Assembly: GCA_947685225.1 (NCBI GenBank)
Contig: CANTUV010000015.1
Coordinates: 8,928,001-8,992,000, forward strand
DNA: 64,000 nt
Source: Garcia nutans
Lineage: Eukaryota > Streptophyta > Magnoliopsida > Malpighiales > Euphorbiaceae
Direction of reading: 5' to 3'
The position numbers and the translations under genes are program-made. Shown one piece after another: positions 42,653 to 52,130 of this stretch. The notes beneath the pieces were generated by a model, which saw nothing but the letters and a program-made list of their open reading frames with translations, was not told where the DNA came from and did not search any database. Each line of letters begins with the position of its first letter. The first letter of the stretch is position 1.

Positions 42653-43589
42653 CTGATTTGTTCTTTTGTGAGATTGTACGTTGGCATGACATTCCTAAGA
42701 CAATTGTGTTTGATAGGGATGTTAAGTTTTTAAGCCATTTTTGGGGAGTTTTATGGTCCAAACTTGGGAAAAATTATTTTTTTCCACTACTTCACACCCA
42801 TAAACTGATGAGCAAATTGAAGTAGTAAATAGAACTCTTGGATCATTGTTGCGTGCTTTGATCGGAAGGAATATAAAAACTTGGGAAGACAGTTTACCAT
42901 TTGTTGAATTTTCATATAACAGGAGTGTGCATTCTTCGACTGGTTTTTCTCCTTTTGAAATTGTATATGGTTTTAATCCACTATCCCCTTTTGATCTTCT
43001 GCTTATTCCATTGAGTGAAATTTCTAACATAAATGGTCATAAGAAGGTGGAAATGGTGAAAGTCATTCATGACAAAACAAGGCAGAAAATAGAGAAGGGA
43101 AATGAGCAAATTGCTTCTCGAGTTAATAAAGGAAGGCACAAAGAGAGATTCCCTTCGAAAAGAAAATCCAAACTGGATGCACATGGGTATGGACCCTTTC
43201 AAATTACAGTGAAGATCAATGATAATGCATATAAAGTTGATCTTCCATGTGAGTATGTTGTTTCGGCTACATTCAATGTTTCTGATTTGACTCCCTTTGA
43301 TCTTGATGTAGGTGAAGATTCAAGGATGAATCCTTTTGAGGGTAGGGGAAATGATACAAATGCTGGTCAAGAGAGCAAAATAGATGATTTGAAGTTGATT
43401 GCAAATAAGAAAACTTTTTCCAACATGGACAGTCTCATTGGCCCAATCACAAGGTCAAGTGCAAAACGCCTAAAAGATCAATTTCAAATTTATGTACAAA
43501 AACATTTTGAATATGGGCTATCCAAACATAAAAAGTTCATATATGGAAACAATGGAGAGCCCAAATATGTTAAAAAAAAATTGGGCTAG
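42653..43589 (+). pseudogene. C1 integrase rest with LTR-encoded tail
   Basis: Continues from the sliver at 32225: LFFCEIVRWHDIPKT, TIVFDRDVKFLSHFWGVLW. The catalytic D is kept, but VSD has become VFD. A frameshift follows near 42775. 42846-43589: NIKTWEDSLPFVEFSYNRS, IVYGFNPLSPFDL. The C-terminal domain is shortened (RVNKGRHKERFPSKRKSKL lacks the FQPGDWVWVH segment), then YGPFQITVKINDNAYKV. The tail after the polypurine tract is GPITRSSAKRLKDQFQIYV. The E residue sits in the frameshifted stretch. Confidence 0.88.
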
Positions 43590-44266
43590 AAGACTTCAAT
43601 CAAGCTTAAGTGCATTTGGGCTCATTTTTTGGGTCTTTTGAGGTGTAGGCTAAGTTGGCCGAATTTTACATATTTTTAAGGTTTAAATCTGTTTGTTTTT
43701 GAACCTCTTCTTCAAAGACCTTTTAAATTCCTTTGAGAATAACCACCAACCATTATAATCAGCCATTAAAATAATGTTCCACTACCATTTACCCATTTTC
43801 TGTCTAGATACATCCATTTAAAGAGAGGAATTTCAGTTTTGAATTTGAAGACTTGACCATTCACCATGGGAGTTACAAATGCATTTATGGAGGAGAATTA
43901 ATCTAGCATTAGGTTGTGTTTTATTTCTGATGTAAACCCCTATAAAAGGGCTGTTTGCTTTGTGTTTGACGCATCCAAGAAAATCGTTAATTATCATTTT
44001 GCTTTCTTTGAGTTTTTATGCATAAGGTGTTGATTGAATTGCAATTGAATTGTTCATTTGTATTTAAGTTTTAATTCCTATTTCTCATGTTCTTGAGTGC
44101 TTATTTCATTGGGGTTCAAGGGAAACTTTTGTGCATCTTGAGTTCTAATAAGAAAGAGCTCTTGGGTGTAAGAACAAATCACAATCTGATTGCTTGGGTG
44201 TAATTGAAAATCTGATTCGATTGACAAAAAGTTCTAAGAATCGAATTTGGGTCTTGGTCCACATCA
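43352..44266 (+). repeat. C1 3' LTR
   Basis: 915 bp, TGATACAAATGCTGG to GGTCCACATCA, preceded by GAGGGTAGGGGAAA. Related to the minus-strand LTR of C2. No other gene lies in it beyond the pol tail, which ends at 43589. Confidence 0.9.
43940..43949 (+). promoter_or_regulatory. TATA box in the C1 LTR
   Basis: CTATAAAAGG within ACCCCTATAAAAGGGCTG. The same string is kept in the minus-strand LTRs of C2 (55669-55678) and C3 (61350-61359), which supports it as the family-C Pol II promoter core. Confidence 0.65.
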
Positions 44267-44341
44267 GTGTTGGTTGCCTTCTTGGTCTAGGAGCATTTTG
44301 AACAGTCCCTCCATGAATAGCATTGATCTCTCCTTGTTGCC
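44267..44341 (-). pseudogene. C2 gag fragment between C1 and B3
   Basis: Minus strand reads RQQGEINAIHGGTVQNAPRP and continues RRQPT. With the B3 insert removed, KHERQ at 54183 joins to this. It is a proline/arginine-rich stretch typical of the gag region after the N-terminal coil. Confidence 0.75.
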
Positions 44342-45123
44342 TAATGAGGAAACTATAAGCAAGCTTGATGAAACTACACAAGGCAGCAAATATGTTAATG
44401 ATATCATTATGCCAAGTGGACCAATCACAAGATCACAATCAAAGAAACTCCAGCATGTGTTCCAACACTTCATTCAAAGGTGGATTAATAAAGAGGGAGA
44501 CCAACTTATACTGAATATGATGGATCATAAAGAGGAAGTAAAAAACTCACCAAGAAGCATGAAGAATCTGCCCATAAGTATGTTGATGGGCATTAGCACG
44601 AATTTGAAATATAATATTGATGTGGTTTAGTGCTAGTGTGACTAGACACATCTGAACCAACACCAAAACGCATGTAGAATCTGCCCATCAATGTTGTCAG
44701 AATTATAGGCAGTAATTTAGAGTATATTATTGAAGTGGATGAATAGTTAATGCTATTGTGACTAGATACATGTAAACCTAGACTTTTAAGCCATTAGCTC
44801 TTCTTTTCCAACTATTTAGGGAGGGGAAAAAGAACTAAAGTGGGTTACTACGAATTTCCAGTTTATACTGAATGTCATTGATGTGTTTTCAAGTTTGAGA
44901 GGTTTTCTTCTTATTCTTGTTGCATGAAGAATTAGTTCTAACTTATTAAGTCTGACTTGTGGCATTTAAATCAATTCATTTCTTCATCCCAATCACCTAA
45001 GTTCTCAATTACAGGTTAGTTGTGGGTTTGGTAGGGAGGATTTGTTTTTTGAGTTCTAAGATTCTATGCTAGATGTGTATGTGGGGTTCTAGATATAATA
45101 TTTGATCCATGGATTTCGCATCA
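44342..45123 (+). repeat. B3 5' LTR
   Basis: 782 bp, TAATGAGGAAAC to GGATTTCGCATCA. Includes the tail reading frame (GPITRSQSKKLQHVFQHF near 44415-44475). Its TATA position reads CTATTTAGG, decayed relative to the 3' LTR. Confidence 0.92.
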
Positions 45124-45125
45124 TT

Positions 45126-45137
45126 TGGTATCAGAGC
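45126..45137 (+). other. Primer binding site of B3
   Basis: TGGTATCAGAGC, two bases after the LTR. Confidence 0.93.
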
Positions 45138-45161
45138 TTTGGCTTGAAGATAAATCTCTAG

Positions 45162-46015
45162 GTATCTTTTATGTTTTAATTATCCAAAAGAAAAAAGAAA
45201 AAAAAGAACCAAATTCAGTTTCTATGTCTCTTCATTTTCTGTTCTTATTGCACCTTGTTCTTGCTCTTCAAATCTGTGGATTTTTATTTATCTTTTCAAT
45301 TTCTATCCTTGTTTACTGAAAGTTCAAAAAAAAAAAAGAAGGAAAAGATCAAAAGAAAAAAAAAAGAATCAGATTCATCTTCCTCAACATAAAAAAAAAA
45401 AAATCCGTACCTGTTTCTGTCCAATATTTTTTCTACACAAGTGTTTGAGATTTTTTGCATATTTATACCATTAACAGCTTTCTACCTTATTATATTTGAT
45501 CAAATTACATCAGCTCCTCTTCATGCATCCATTTAGCATTTAAAATCTGATATTTAAAGCATAGCTTGCATTGAGAATAGATTTAGGTTGCATATTCCGA
45601 TTACTCATTGGAGTGATTTGAATTCTATTTTTCAATATCCAAAATTGTTTTTCTTTGTATTCTTAGTTTCATTCTTTCACATACCTCTTGTTGCTTGTAT
45701 GCATTAAGTAGCTAATTAACACAAATACTTTTTGCTTCTTGTGTTAACTTTTAGTTCTTGTTGTTTAAATTAAATTGCTTCTAGAATTGCTATATTCTTT
45801 TTGTTCATTAGGTTCCTTGTAGAGTCTTTAAAACAAAACTTGTTTTACTTGATTTAAGTGGATTCAGTTCTGAAATTTAACTTGATAAAAGAAGAATTGA
45901 GAGGTAACAAGGACCAAGTTTTGAGTGAAATACAAGAGGAGTGACAATCTGAATTGAGTGAAACACGTAAGGGCGTGTGGTGAGAAAATTTTTCTTTATT
46001 AACATTTTCTTGCAG
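45162..46015 (+). other. B3 5' leader, probable intron of 854 bases
   Basis: Begins TCTCTAG/GTATCTTT and ends ACATTTTCTTGCAG. It aligns with the B2 leader in reverse. T-rich, with no coding. The frame at 45125-45319 is not conserved. Confidence 0.58.
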
Positions 46016-46741
46016 GTTAAATTCTGGAGGTGAAAAACGTAATATGACCGTGAATGACATAGCCTTCGTGTTAGAGGCAATGCAAAGGAAATTTGAAAGG
46101 TTTGATTTGGTCATAAACAACATGAGAGGTGATGTAGATAGCATAATGCAAAGGCGGCAAAATAATACTAATCAAAGGGGGCAGAAAAGAGGGAGAGGAA
46201 ACATGATGAATGATGATGAGGTAGAAAGGGAAAATGATGAAGAAAGTGATGAATCAATTGCCCAAAGAAGACCTCAACAAAGGGACAGCAACATATCTTC
46301 CATAAAAATGAAGATACCATCATTCAAAGGGAGAAATGATGTTGAAGCTTACCTTGAATGGGAAAGAAAAGTTGAGTTGTTGTTTGATTGTCATAATTAT
46401 AGTGAAATGAAGAAAGTTAAACTTGCAGCACTTGAATTCATAGATTATGCACTAGTTTGGTAGGATCAGTTAATGATTTCCAAGAGGAGAAATGGAGAAA
46501 GAACCATCACTACTTGGGCTGAAATGAAAACTTTGATGAGAAAGAGATTTGTACCATCTTACTACTATAGGGAGCTTCACCAAAAATTACAGCGGTTAAT
46601 TCAAGGATCCATGTCAGTGGAGGATTACCATAAAGAGATGGAGATGATCATGAGTAGAACTAATATAGAGGAGGCTCCAGAAATCACTATGGCTCGATTT
46701 TTGAGTGGGCTGAATAGAGAGATTGCTAACATAATTGAATT
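46016..46741 (+). pseudogene. B3 gag N-terminal part
   Basis: The start ATG present in B2 has been lost (TTAAATTCTGGAGG here). Open at 46044-46463: MTVNDIAFVLEAMQRKFERF, KIPSFKGRNDVEAYLEWE, FDCHNYSEMKKVKLAALEF. TAG replaces the second Trp of WWDQL. 46473-46741 continues ISKRRNGERTITTW, KRFVPSYYYRELHQKL, ARFLSGLNREIANIIEL and is cut by B4. Confidence 0.89.
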
Positions 46742-46746
46742 ACATT

Positions 46747-47525
46747 TGATGCGGAACCCATGGATCAAATATTACGTCTAAAACCCCACATACACATCTA
46801 TCATAGAATCTTAGAACTCAAAAACAAATCCTCCCTACCAAACCCACAATTAACCTGTAATTGAGAACTTGGGTGATTAGGATGAAGAAATGAATTGATT
46901 TAAACGCCACAAGTCAGACTTGATAAGTTAGAACCAATTCTTCATGCAACAAGAATAAGAAGAAAACCTCTCAAACTTGAAAACACAGCAATTACATTCA
47001 ACAATCTGAAAATTCGTGATCACCCTCTTGAGTTCTTTTTCCCCTCCCTATATAGTTTGAAAAGAAGAACTAATGGCTTAAAAGTCTAGGTTTACATGTA
47101 TCTAGTCATAATAGCATTAATTATTCATCCACATTAATAATATAACCTAAATTACTGCCTATAATTCTGACAACATTGATGGGTAGATTTTACATGCATT
47201 TTGGTGTTGGTTCACATGTGTCTAGTCACACTAGCACTAAACCACATCAATATTATATTCCAAATTCGTGTTAATGCCCATCACCATACTTATGGGCAGA
47301 TTCTTCATGTTTCTTGGTGAGTTTTTGACTTTCTCTTCATGATCCATCATATTCAGTACAAGTTGGTCTCCCTTTTCATTAATCCACCTTTGAATGAAGT
47401 TTTGGAACACATACTGGAGTTTCTTTGATTGTGATCTTGTGATTGGTCCACTTGGCATAATGATATCATCAACATATTTGCTGCCTTGTGTAGATTCATC
47501 AAGCTTGCTTATAGTTTCCTCATCA
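46747..47525 (-). repeat. B4 3' LTR
   Basis: 779 bp, TGATGAGGAAAC (47525) to GGGTTCCGCATCA (46747), minus strand. Confidence 0.92.
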
Positions 47526-47737
47526 TTCCCTCTTTGCTCAAAAAGATTTGTCCTCAAATCTGAACCTACATTAAAAGCAGAAAGATCACTAACATTGAAA
47601 GTTGCAGAAACATTATACTCACCCGGTAGATCGATTTTGTAGGCATTGTCATTGATTCGTTCTAAAACTTGGAATGGGCCATCTCCCCTTGCATCCAACT
47701 TGGATTTTTTTTGTTTAGGAAATCTTTTCTTTCTCAT
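47237..47737 (-). CDS. B4 integrase C-terminal domain and tail
   Basis: 166 open codons: KKRFPKQKKSKLDARGDGP, FQVLERINDNAYKI, YNVSATFNVSDLSAF, FEQRGNDEETIS, then GPITRSQSKKLQYVFQNF in the LTR. A shift near 47735 separates it from the fused frame upstream, where PGDWVW has been lost. Confidence 0.88.
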   Translation of the reverse strand: MRKKRFPKQKKSKLDARGDGPFQVLERINDNAYKIDLPGEYNVSATFNVSDLSAFNVGSDLRTNLFEQRGNDEETISKLDESTQGSKYVDDIIMPSGPITRSQSKKLQYVFQNFIQRWINEKGDQLVLNMMDHEEKVKNSPRNMKNLPISMVMGINTNLEYNIDVV

Positions 47738-48711
47738 ATGAACCCATACCCAATCATAGTTTGGAAAATCACATGTTTCCTTCTTTTATTTGCTTTATGG
47801 GCAAATGATTCATCCTTCTTTAGGACTAGTAAAATCGGAACAATACATGGACTAAGACTTTCACACACATGTCCCTTTGCTAGCAACTCCTCCACTTGCC
47901 TTTGAAGTTCCTTGGTTTCCTCTGGATTACTTCTATAAGCTGGTCGGTCAGGAATTGTTGAGCCCGGAATGAAGTCAATTTGATGCTCAATCCCTCTTAA
48001 AGGTGGTAAACCTTTTGGTACATCTTCTGGAAAAACATCTCCAAATTCCTGTAAAAGAGAACTAACACAACTAGGCAAAGGGTTATCAAGGTTAGATGTA
48101 GAAATCAAGGTATCTTTGTACCTAAGTATAACCAAACTTCTTTTCTCACAAAAAGCACTCCTTAACTCTTTTCCTTTTGCATAGAAACACTCTCTTTTAT
48201 TTTCTCTCCCTTTCTCTTTTTCTCTCACCAATGGTCCATTTTTATCATTCCTTTTCTCACATTTGGGCTCTTGTACTCCATTTTTATTTGTTTTAGCCTC
48301 ACCACCAGAATTCCTTTCAAATGATCTTAAAATCTTCAATTGATCTTCATACACTTGTTTAGGTGACAATGGAGCAAGAGTGAAATTTAAACCATTTAGG
48401 CTGAAAGAATAATGATTCTTAAAGCCATCATGAAAAGCTTTTCTATCAAACTGCCATGGACGACCAAGAAGGATATGGCTAGCATGCATAGGCACAACAT
48501 CACAGCAAACTTCATCTTTGTATCTCCCAATTACAAAAGAAAACAGAACCTGCTTTGTTACCCTCACCTCTCCACTATCATTCAACCATTGCAGCTTGTA
48601 AGGGCTAGGATGTTTTGTGCATGCTAACCCTAATTTATCTACAAAATCAGTACTAGCAACATTTGCAAAACTACCCCCATCAATGATCATGCTGCACACT
48701 TTTCCATTCAC
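47734..48711 (-). CDS. B4 protease, linker and RT start fused to an integrase scrap
   Basis: 325 open codons. Begins at the protease active site (SMIIDGGSFANVAS; Cys of GSC is Phe). Then QWLNDSGEVRVTKQ, HILLGRPWQFDRKAFHDGF, APLSPKQVYEDQ, a charged linker, SLLQEFGDVFPEDVP, LPPLRGIEHQIDFIPGS, and RT start CIVPILLVLKKDE. It then switches to SFAHKANKRRKHVIFQT from integrase. This join marks a deletion of about 2.5 kb at a short match (ATGATTCAT/ATGATCCAT). Not functional. Confidence 0.9.
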   Translation of the reverse strand: MNGKVCSMIIDGGSFANVASTDFVDKLGLACTKHPSPYKLQWLNDSGEVRVTKQVLFSFVIGRYKDEVCCDVVPMHASHILLGRPWQFDRKAFHDGFKNHYSFSLNGLNFTLAPLSPKQVYEDQLKILRSFERNSGGEAKTNKNGVQEPKCEKRNDKNGPLVREKEKGRENKRECFYAKGKELRSAFCEKRSLVILRYKDTLISTSNLDNPLPSCVSSLLQEFGDVFPEDVPKGLPPLRGIEHQIDFIPGSTIPDRPAYRSNPEETKELQRQVEELLAKGHVCESLSPCIVPILLVLKKDESFAHKANKRRKHVIFQTMIGYGFI

Positions 48712-49603
48712 AATTCAACGAGTATGGAAAATGTTCTCTCTTTGATTACTTTCTTCATCTTTAATTTGCATGTTTAAAGCTCTTCTAATAACCAAAGATT
48801 CACCATGGGTAGGATATTCAATAATATGTTCAATTTCCTCTAATGGTGGCATGCTATCATTATTATCATCACTTTCATGTTCACTAGCACTATCAATTTC
48901 ACCATTATCTCATATCAACATGATTTTCTTATTTGGACATTGAGATGCTATATGCCCTACTCCTAAACACCTAAAGCATTTAATGGTACTATGCTTTTGA
49001 TTAGAGTTAGATGTTTTAGAGTTACCTTTAAGGTCATCTAGAACTTGTTTTTCCTTTCCTTTCCAGGTAGCCTCCTTCCCTTTAGGATTATCATCTTTCT
49101 TTGGCCATTTTGAAGTGAAACCAGAGCTGGAATTAGAAAATCCCTTTGCTGCTCCCTTGAGTTTCAATTGCTTCTCCACTTTCATGGCCATGTGTACCAT
49201 ATCTTCAAGCTCCACATAATGATGTAATTCAATTATGTTAGCAATCTCTCTATTCAGCCTACTAAAAAATCGAGCCATAGTGATTTCTGGATCCTCCTCT
49301 ATATTAGTTCTACTCATGATCATCTCCATCTCTTTATGGTAATCCTCCATTGACATGGATCCTTGAGTTAACAGCTGTAATTTTTGGTGAAGCTCCCTAT
49401 AGTAGTAAGAAGGTATAAATCTCTTTCTCATCACAGTTTTCATTTCAGCCCAAGTAGTGATGGTTCTTTCTCCATTTCTCCTCTTGGAAATCATCAATTG
49501 ATCCCACCAAATTAGTGCATAATCTGTGAATTCAACTACTGCAATTTTAACTTTCTTCATTTCACTATAATTATGACAATCAAACACCAACTCAACTTTT
49601 CTT
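48712..49603 (-). pseudogene. B4 gag C-terminal two thirds
   Basis: 48910-49617 is open: RKVELVFDCHNYSEMKK, ALIWWDQLMISKRRNGER, KRFIPSYYYRELHQKL, RTNIEEDPEITMARFFSR, basic end, intact knuckle CFRCLGVGHIASQCPNK. A TGA then separates it from the acidic part and protease. WWDQL is intact here, unlike in B2 and B3. The first codons belong to the joined LTR stub. Confidence 0.9.
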
Positions 49604-49640
49604 TGTAGATTCATCAAGTTTGCTTATAGTTTCCTCATCA
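49604..49640 (-). repeat. B4 LTR stub, 37 bp
   Basis: The outermost 37 bp of a B LTR (minus strand TGATGAGGAAACTATAAGC and on), all that remains of the 5' LTR. Next base starts acatc. Confidence 0.85.
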
Positions 49641-50526
49641 ACATCATTATGTGGAGCTTGAAGATATGGTACACATGGCCATGAAAGTTCAGAAGCAACT
49701 GAAACTCAAGGGAGCAGCAAAGGAATTTTCTAATTCCAGCTATAGTTTCACTTCAAAATAGCCAAAGAAAGATGATAATCCTAAAGAGAAGGAGATTGCC
49801 TGGAAAAGAAAGGAAAAACAAATTCCAGCTGACCCTAAAGGTAACTTTAAAACTTCTAACTCTAATCAAAAGCATAGTACCATTAAATGCTTTAGGTGTT
49901 TAGGAGTGGAGCATATAGCATCTCAATGTCCAAATAAGAAAATCATGTTGATACGAGATAATGGTGAAATTGATAGTACTAGTGAACATGAAAGTAATGA
50001 TGATAATGATAGCATGCCACCATTAGAGGAAATTGAACATATCATTGAATATCCTGCCCATGGTGAATCTTTGGTTATTAGAAGAGCTTTAAACATGCAA
50101 ATTAAAGATGAAGAAAGTAATCGAAGAGAGAACATTTTCCATACTCTTTGCATTGTGAATGGAAAAGTGTGCAGCATGATTATTGATGGGGGTAGTTGTG
50201 CAAATGTTGCTAGTACTGATTTTGTAGATAAATTAGGGTCAACATGCATAAAGCATCCTAGTCCCTACAAGCTGCAATGATTGAATGATAGTGGAGAGGT
50301 GAGGGTAACAAAGCAGATTCTATTTTCTTTTGCAATTGGGAGATACAAAGATGAAGTTTGTTGTGATGTTGTGCCTATGCATGCTAGCCATATCCTTCTT
50401 AGTCATCCATGGCAGTTTGATAGACAAGTTTTGCATGATGGCTTTAAGAATCATTATTCTTTTAGCCTAAATGGTTTAAATTTCACTCTTGCTCTATTGT
50501 CACCTAAACAAGTGTATGAAGATTAA
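49641..50526 (+). pseudogene. B3 gag end and protease
   Basis: Resumes after B4 at HHYVELEDMVHMAMKVQKQ. TAG at about 49757 replaces Trp in SKWPKK. Zinc knuckle CFRCLGVEHIASQCPNK keeps all ligands but has Glu for the usual Gly. 49906-50280: RRALNMQIKDEESNRRENI, SMIIDGGSCANVAS, ending in TGA (50278-50280) at YKLQ*LND, as in B2. 50281-50526 continues HILLSHPWQFDRQ to YED, then TAA (CAA). Confidence 0.89.
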
Positions 50527-51264
50527 GTAAAGATTTTGAGATCATTTGAAAGGAATTCTGGTGGTGAGGGTAAAACAAATAAAAATAGAGTACAAAAGGC
50601 CAAGTGTGAGAAAAAGAATGATAAAAATGGCCCATTGGTGAGAGAAAAAGAGAAAGGGAGAGAAAATAAAAGAGAGCGTTTCTATGCAAAAGAAAATGAG
50701 TTAAGGAGTGTTTTTTGTGAGAAAAGAAGTCTGATTGTACTTAGGTACAAAGAGGCCTTGATTTCTACATCTGACCTTGATAACCCTTTGCCTAGTTGTG
50801 TTAGTTCTATTTTACAGAAATTTGGAGATATTTTTCCAGAAGATGTACCTAAAGGTTTACCACCTTTAAGAGGGATTGAGCATCAAATTGACTTCATTCT
50901 GGGGTCAACAATTCCTAACCGACCTGCCTATAGAAGTAATCCAGAGAAAACTAAGGAACTTCAAAGGCAAGTGGAGGAGTTGCTAACAAAGGGACATGTG
51001 CGTGAAAGTCTTAGTCCATGTGCTGTTCCGATTTTACTAATCCCAAAGAAGGATGGATCATGGAGAATGTGTGTGGACTGCCGAGCAATCAATAAAATCA
51101 CGGTGAAGTATAGACATCCAATTCCTAGACTTGATGATATGCTTGATGAGTTGAGTGTTTCTTGCATTTTTACTAAAATTGATATAAAAAGTGGTTACCA
51201 TCAAATTAGGATGAAGGAAGGAGATGAGTGGAAAATTGCATTCAAAACAAAATGGTCTTTATGA
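50527..51264 (+). CDS. B3 linker and RT start
   Basis: 242 open codons from 50536: charged linker, CEKRSLIVLRYKEALIST, LPSCVSSILQKFGDIF, LPPLRGIEHQIDFILGS, RPAYRSNPEKTKELQ, KKDGSWRMCVDCRAINKIT, IKSGYHQIRMKEGDEWK. A frameshift at about 51250 leaves the original frame just before GLYEWLVMPFG. Confidence 0.88.
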   Translation, partial: VKILRSFERNSGGEGKTNKNRVQKAKCEKKNDKNGPLVREKEKGRENKRERFYAKENELRSVFCEKRSLIVLRYKEALISTSDLDNPLPSCVSSILQKFGDIFPEDVPKGLPPLRGIEHQIDFILGSTIPNRPAYRSNPEKTKELQRQVEELLTKGHVRESLSPCAVPILLIPKKDGSWRMCVDCRAINKITVKYRHPIPRLDDMLDELSVSCIFTKIDIKSGYHQIRMKEGDEWKIAFKTKWSL

Positions 51265-52130
51265 GTGGTTAGTTATGCCATTTGGTTTATCTAATGTACC
51301 TAGTACATTCATGAGATTAATGAACCATGTTTTGCGTGCATATCATGGTAAATTTATTGTTGTGTATTTTGATGACATACTCATTTATAGCAAATCAGTA
51401 GATGAGCATGTAGAGCTTATTAGGGCTGTTCTTGATGTTTTGAGAAAGGAAAAATTGTATGCCAACGTGAAAAAGTGCATGTTTTGTAGTGAAAATCATA
51501 TTCTTAGGTTTTATGGTTAGTGCGTAAGGTATTGAGGTTGATGATGAAAAGGTAAAGGCAATAAGAGATTGGCCAACGCCTAAAACAGTGAGTGAGGTAA
51601 GAAGTTTTCATGGTTTGGCTAGTTTTTATAGAAGGTTTGTTAAAGATTTCACCATTAAATGAATTTGTAAAAATGATGTAAAGTTTAATTGGACTAAAAT
51701 TCATGAAAAGACATTCAATTTGTTGAAAGAAAGGTTAACTACTGCTCTAATTCTTGCTTTACCAGATTTTGATAAGACCTTTGAATTAGAGTGTGATGCT
51801 TCAGGTGTGGGCATATGTGCTGTTTTGATGAAAGAAAGGAAACCAATTGCATATTTTAGTGAGAAGCTTCATGGTGCACAATTAAATTATTCCACTTATG
51901 ATAAGGAGCTGTATGCTTTGGTAAGAGCTTTACAAGTGTGGCAACATTACTTATTGCCTAAAGTGTTTTTATTCATATAGATCATGAATCATTAAAGCAT
52001 CTAAAGGGGCAAACCAAGCTGAACCGAAGACATGGAAAGTATATAGAGTTCATTGAGCCATTTCCATATGTGATAAAGTATAAGCGTGGAAAAGACAATG
52101 TAGTAGCAGATGCACTTTCAAGAAGGTATT
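51224..52130 (+). pseudogene. B3 reverse transcriptase core and RNase H
   Basis: 51224-51520: GLYEWLVMPFGLSNVPSTF, VVYFDDILIYS, KKCMFC, then a shift in FLRFYG. Near 51650 a small deletion removes part of FSSIAAPL. 51720-51980 RNase H: FELECDASGVGICAVLM, LVRALQVWQHYLLPK, then a shift. 52070-52130 ends DNVVADALSRR. Catalytic YFDD is intact, but the reading is broken. Confidence 0.88.

Larger units (their letters stand above)
17204..44266 (+). mobile_element. C1: family-C Ty3/gypsy broken into pieces by later insertions
   Basis: One plus-strand element visible as 17204-19240 (protease, RT, RNase H), 23999-24588 (RNase H end, integrase start), 32225-32266 (a few integrase codons), 42653-43351 (integrase rest) and the 3' LTR 43352-44266. 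The reading sense continues across each gap once the inserts and 5-bp duplications catgc, cacac and catag are removed. Its 5' part lies left of the window. The flank after the LTR (gtgtt) belongs to gag of C2, which is in the opposite orientation. Confidence 0.88.
46747..49640 (-). mobile_element. B4: family-B element, 5' LTR and most of pol deleted
   Basis: 2894 bp, minus strand, flanked by acatt/acatc (one mismatch) inside B3 gag. 3' LTR complete (46747-47525). Two internal deletions: RT motif KKDE is fused directly to integrase C-terminal SFAHKANKRRK near 47812, and gag (RKVELVF) is fused near 49604 to the outer 37 bp of an LTR. Primer site, leader, gag start, RT, RNase H and integrase core are all gone. 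Confidence 0.92.

Noticed and set aside
45125..45319. 64-codon plus-strand frame after the B3 primer site
   Set aside because: Runs across the presumed splice donor and a low-complexity A-rich tract; the B2 leader does not preserve it.
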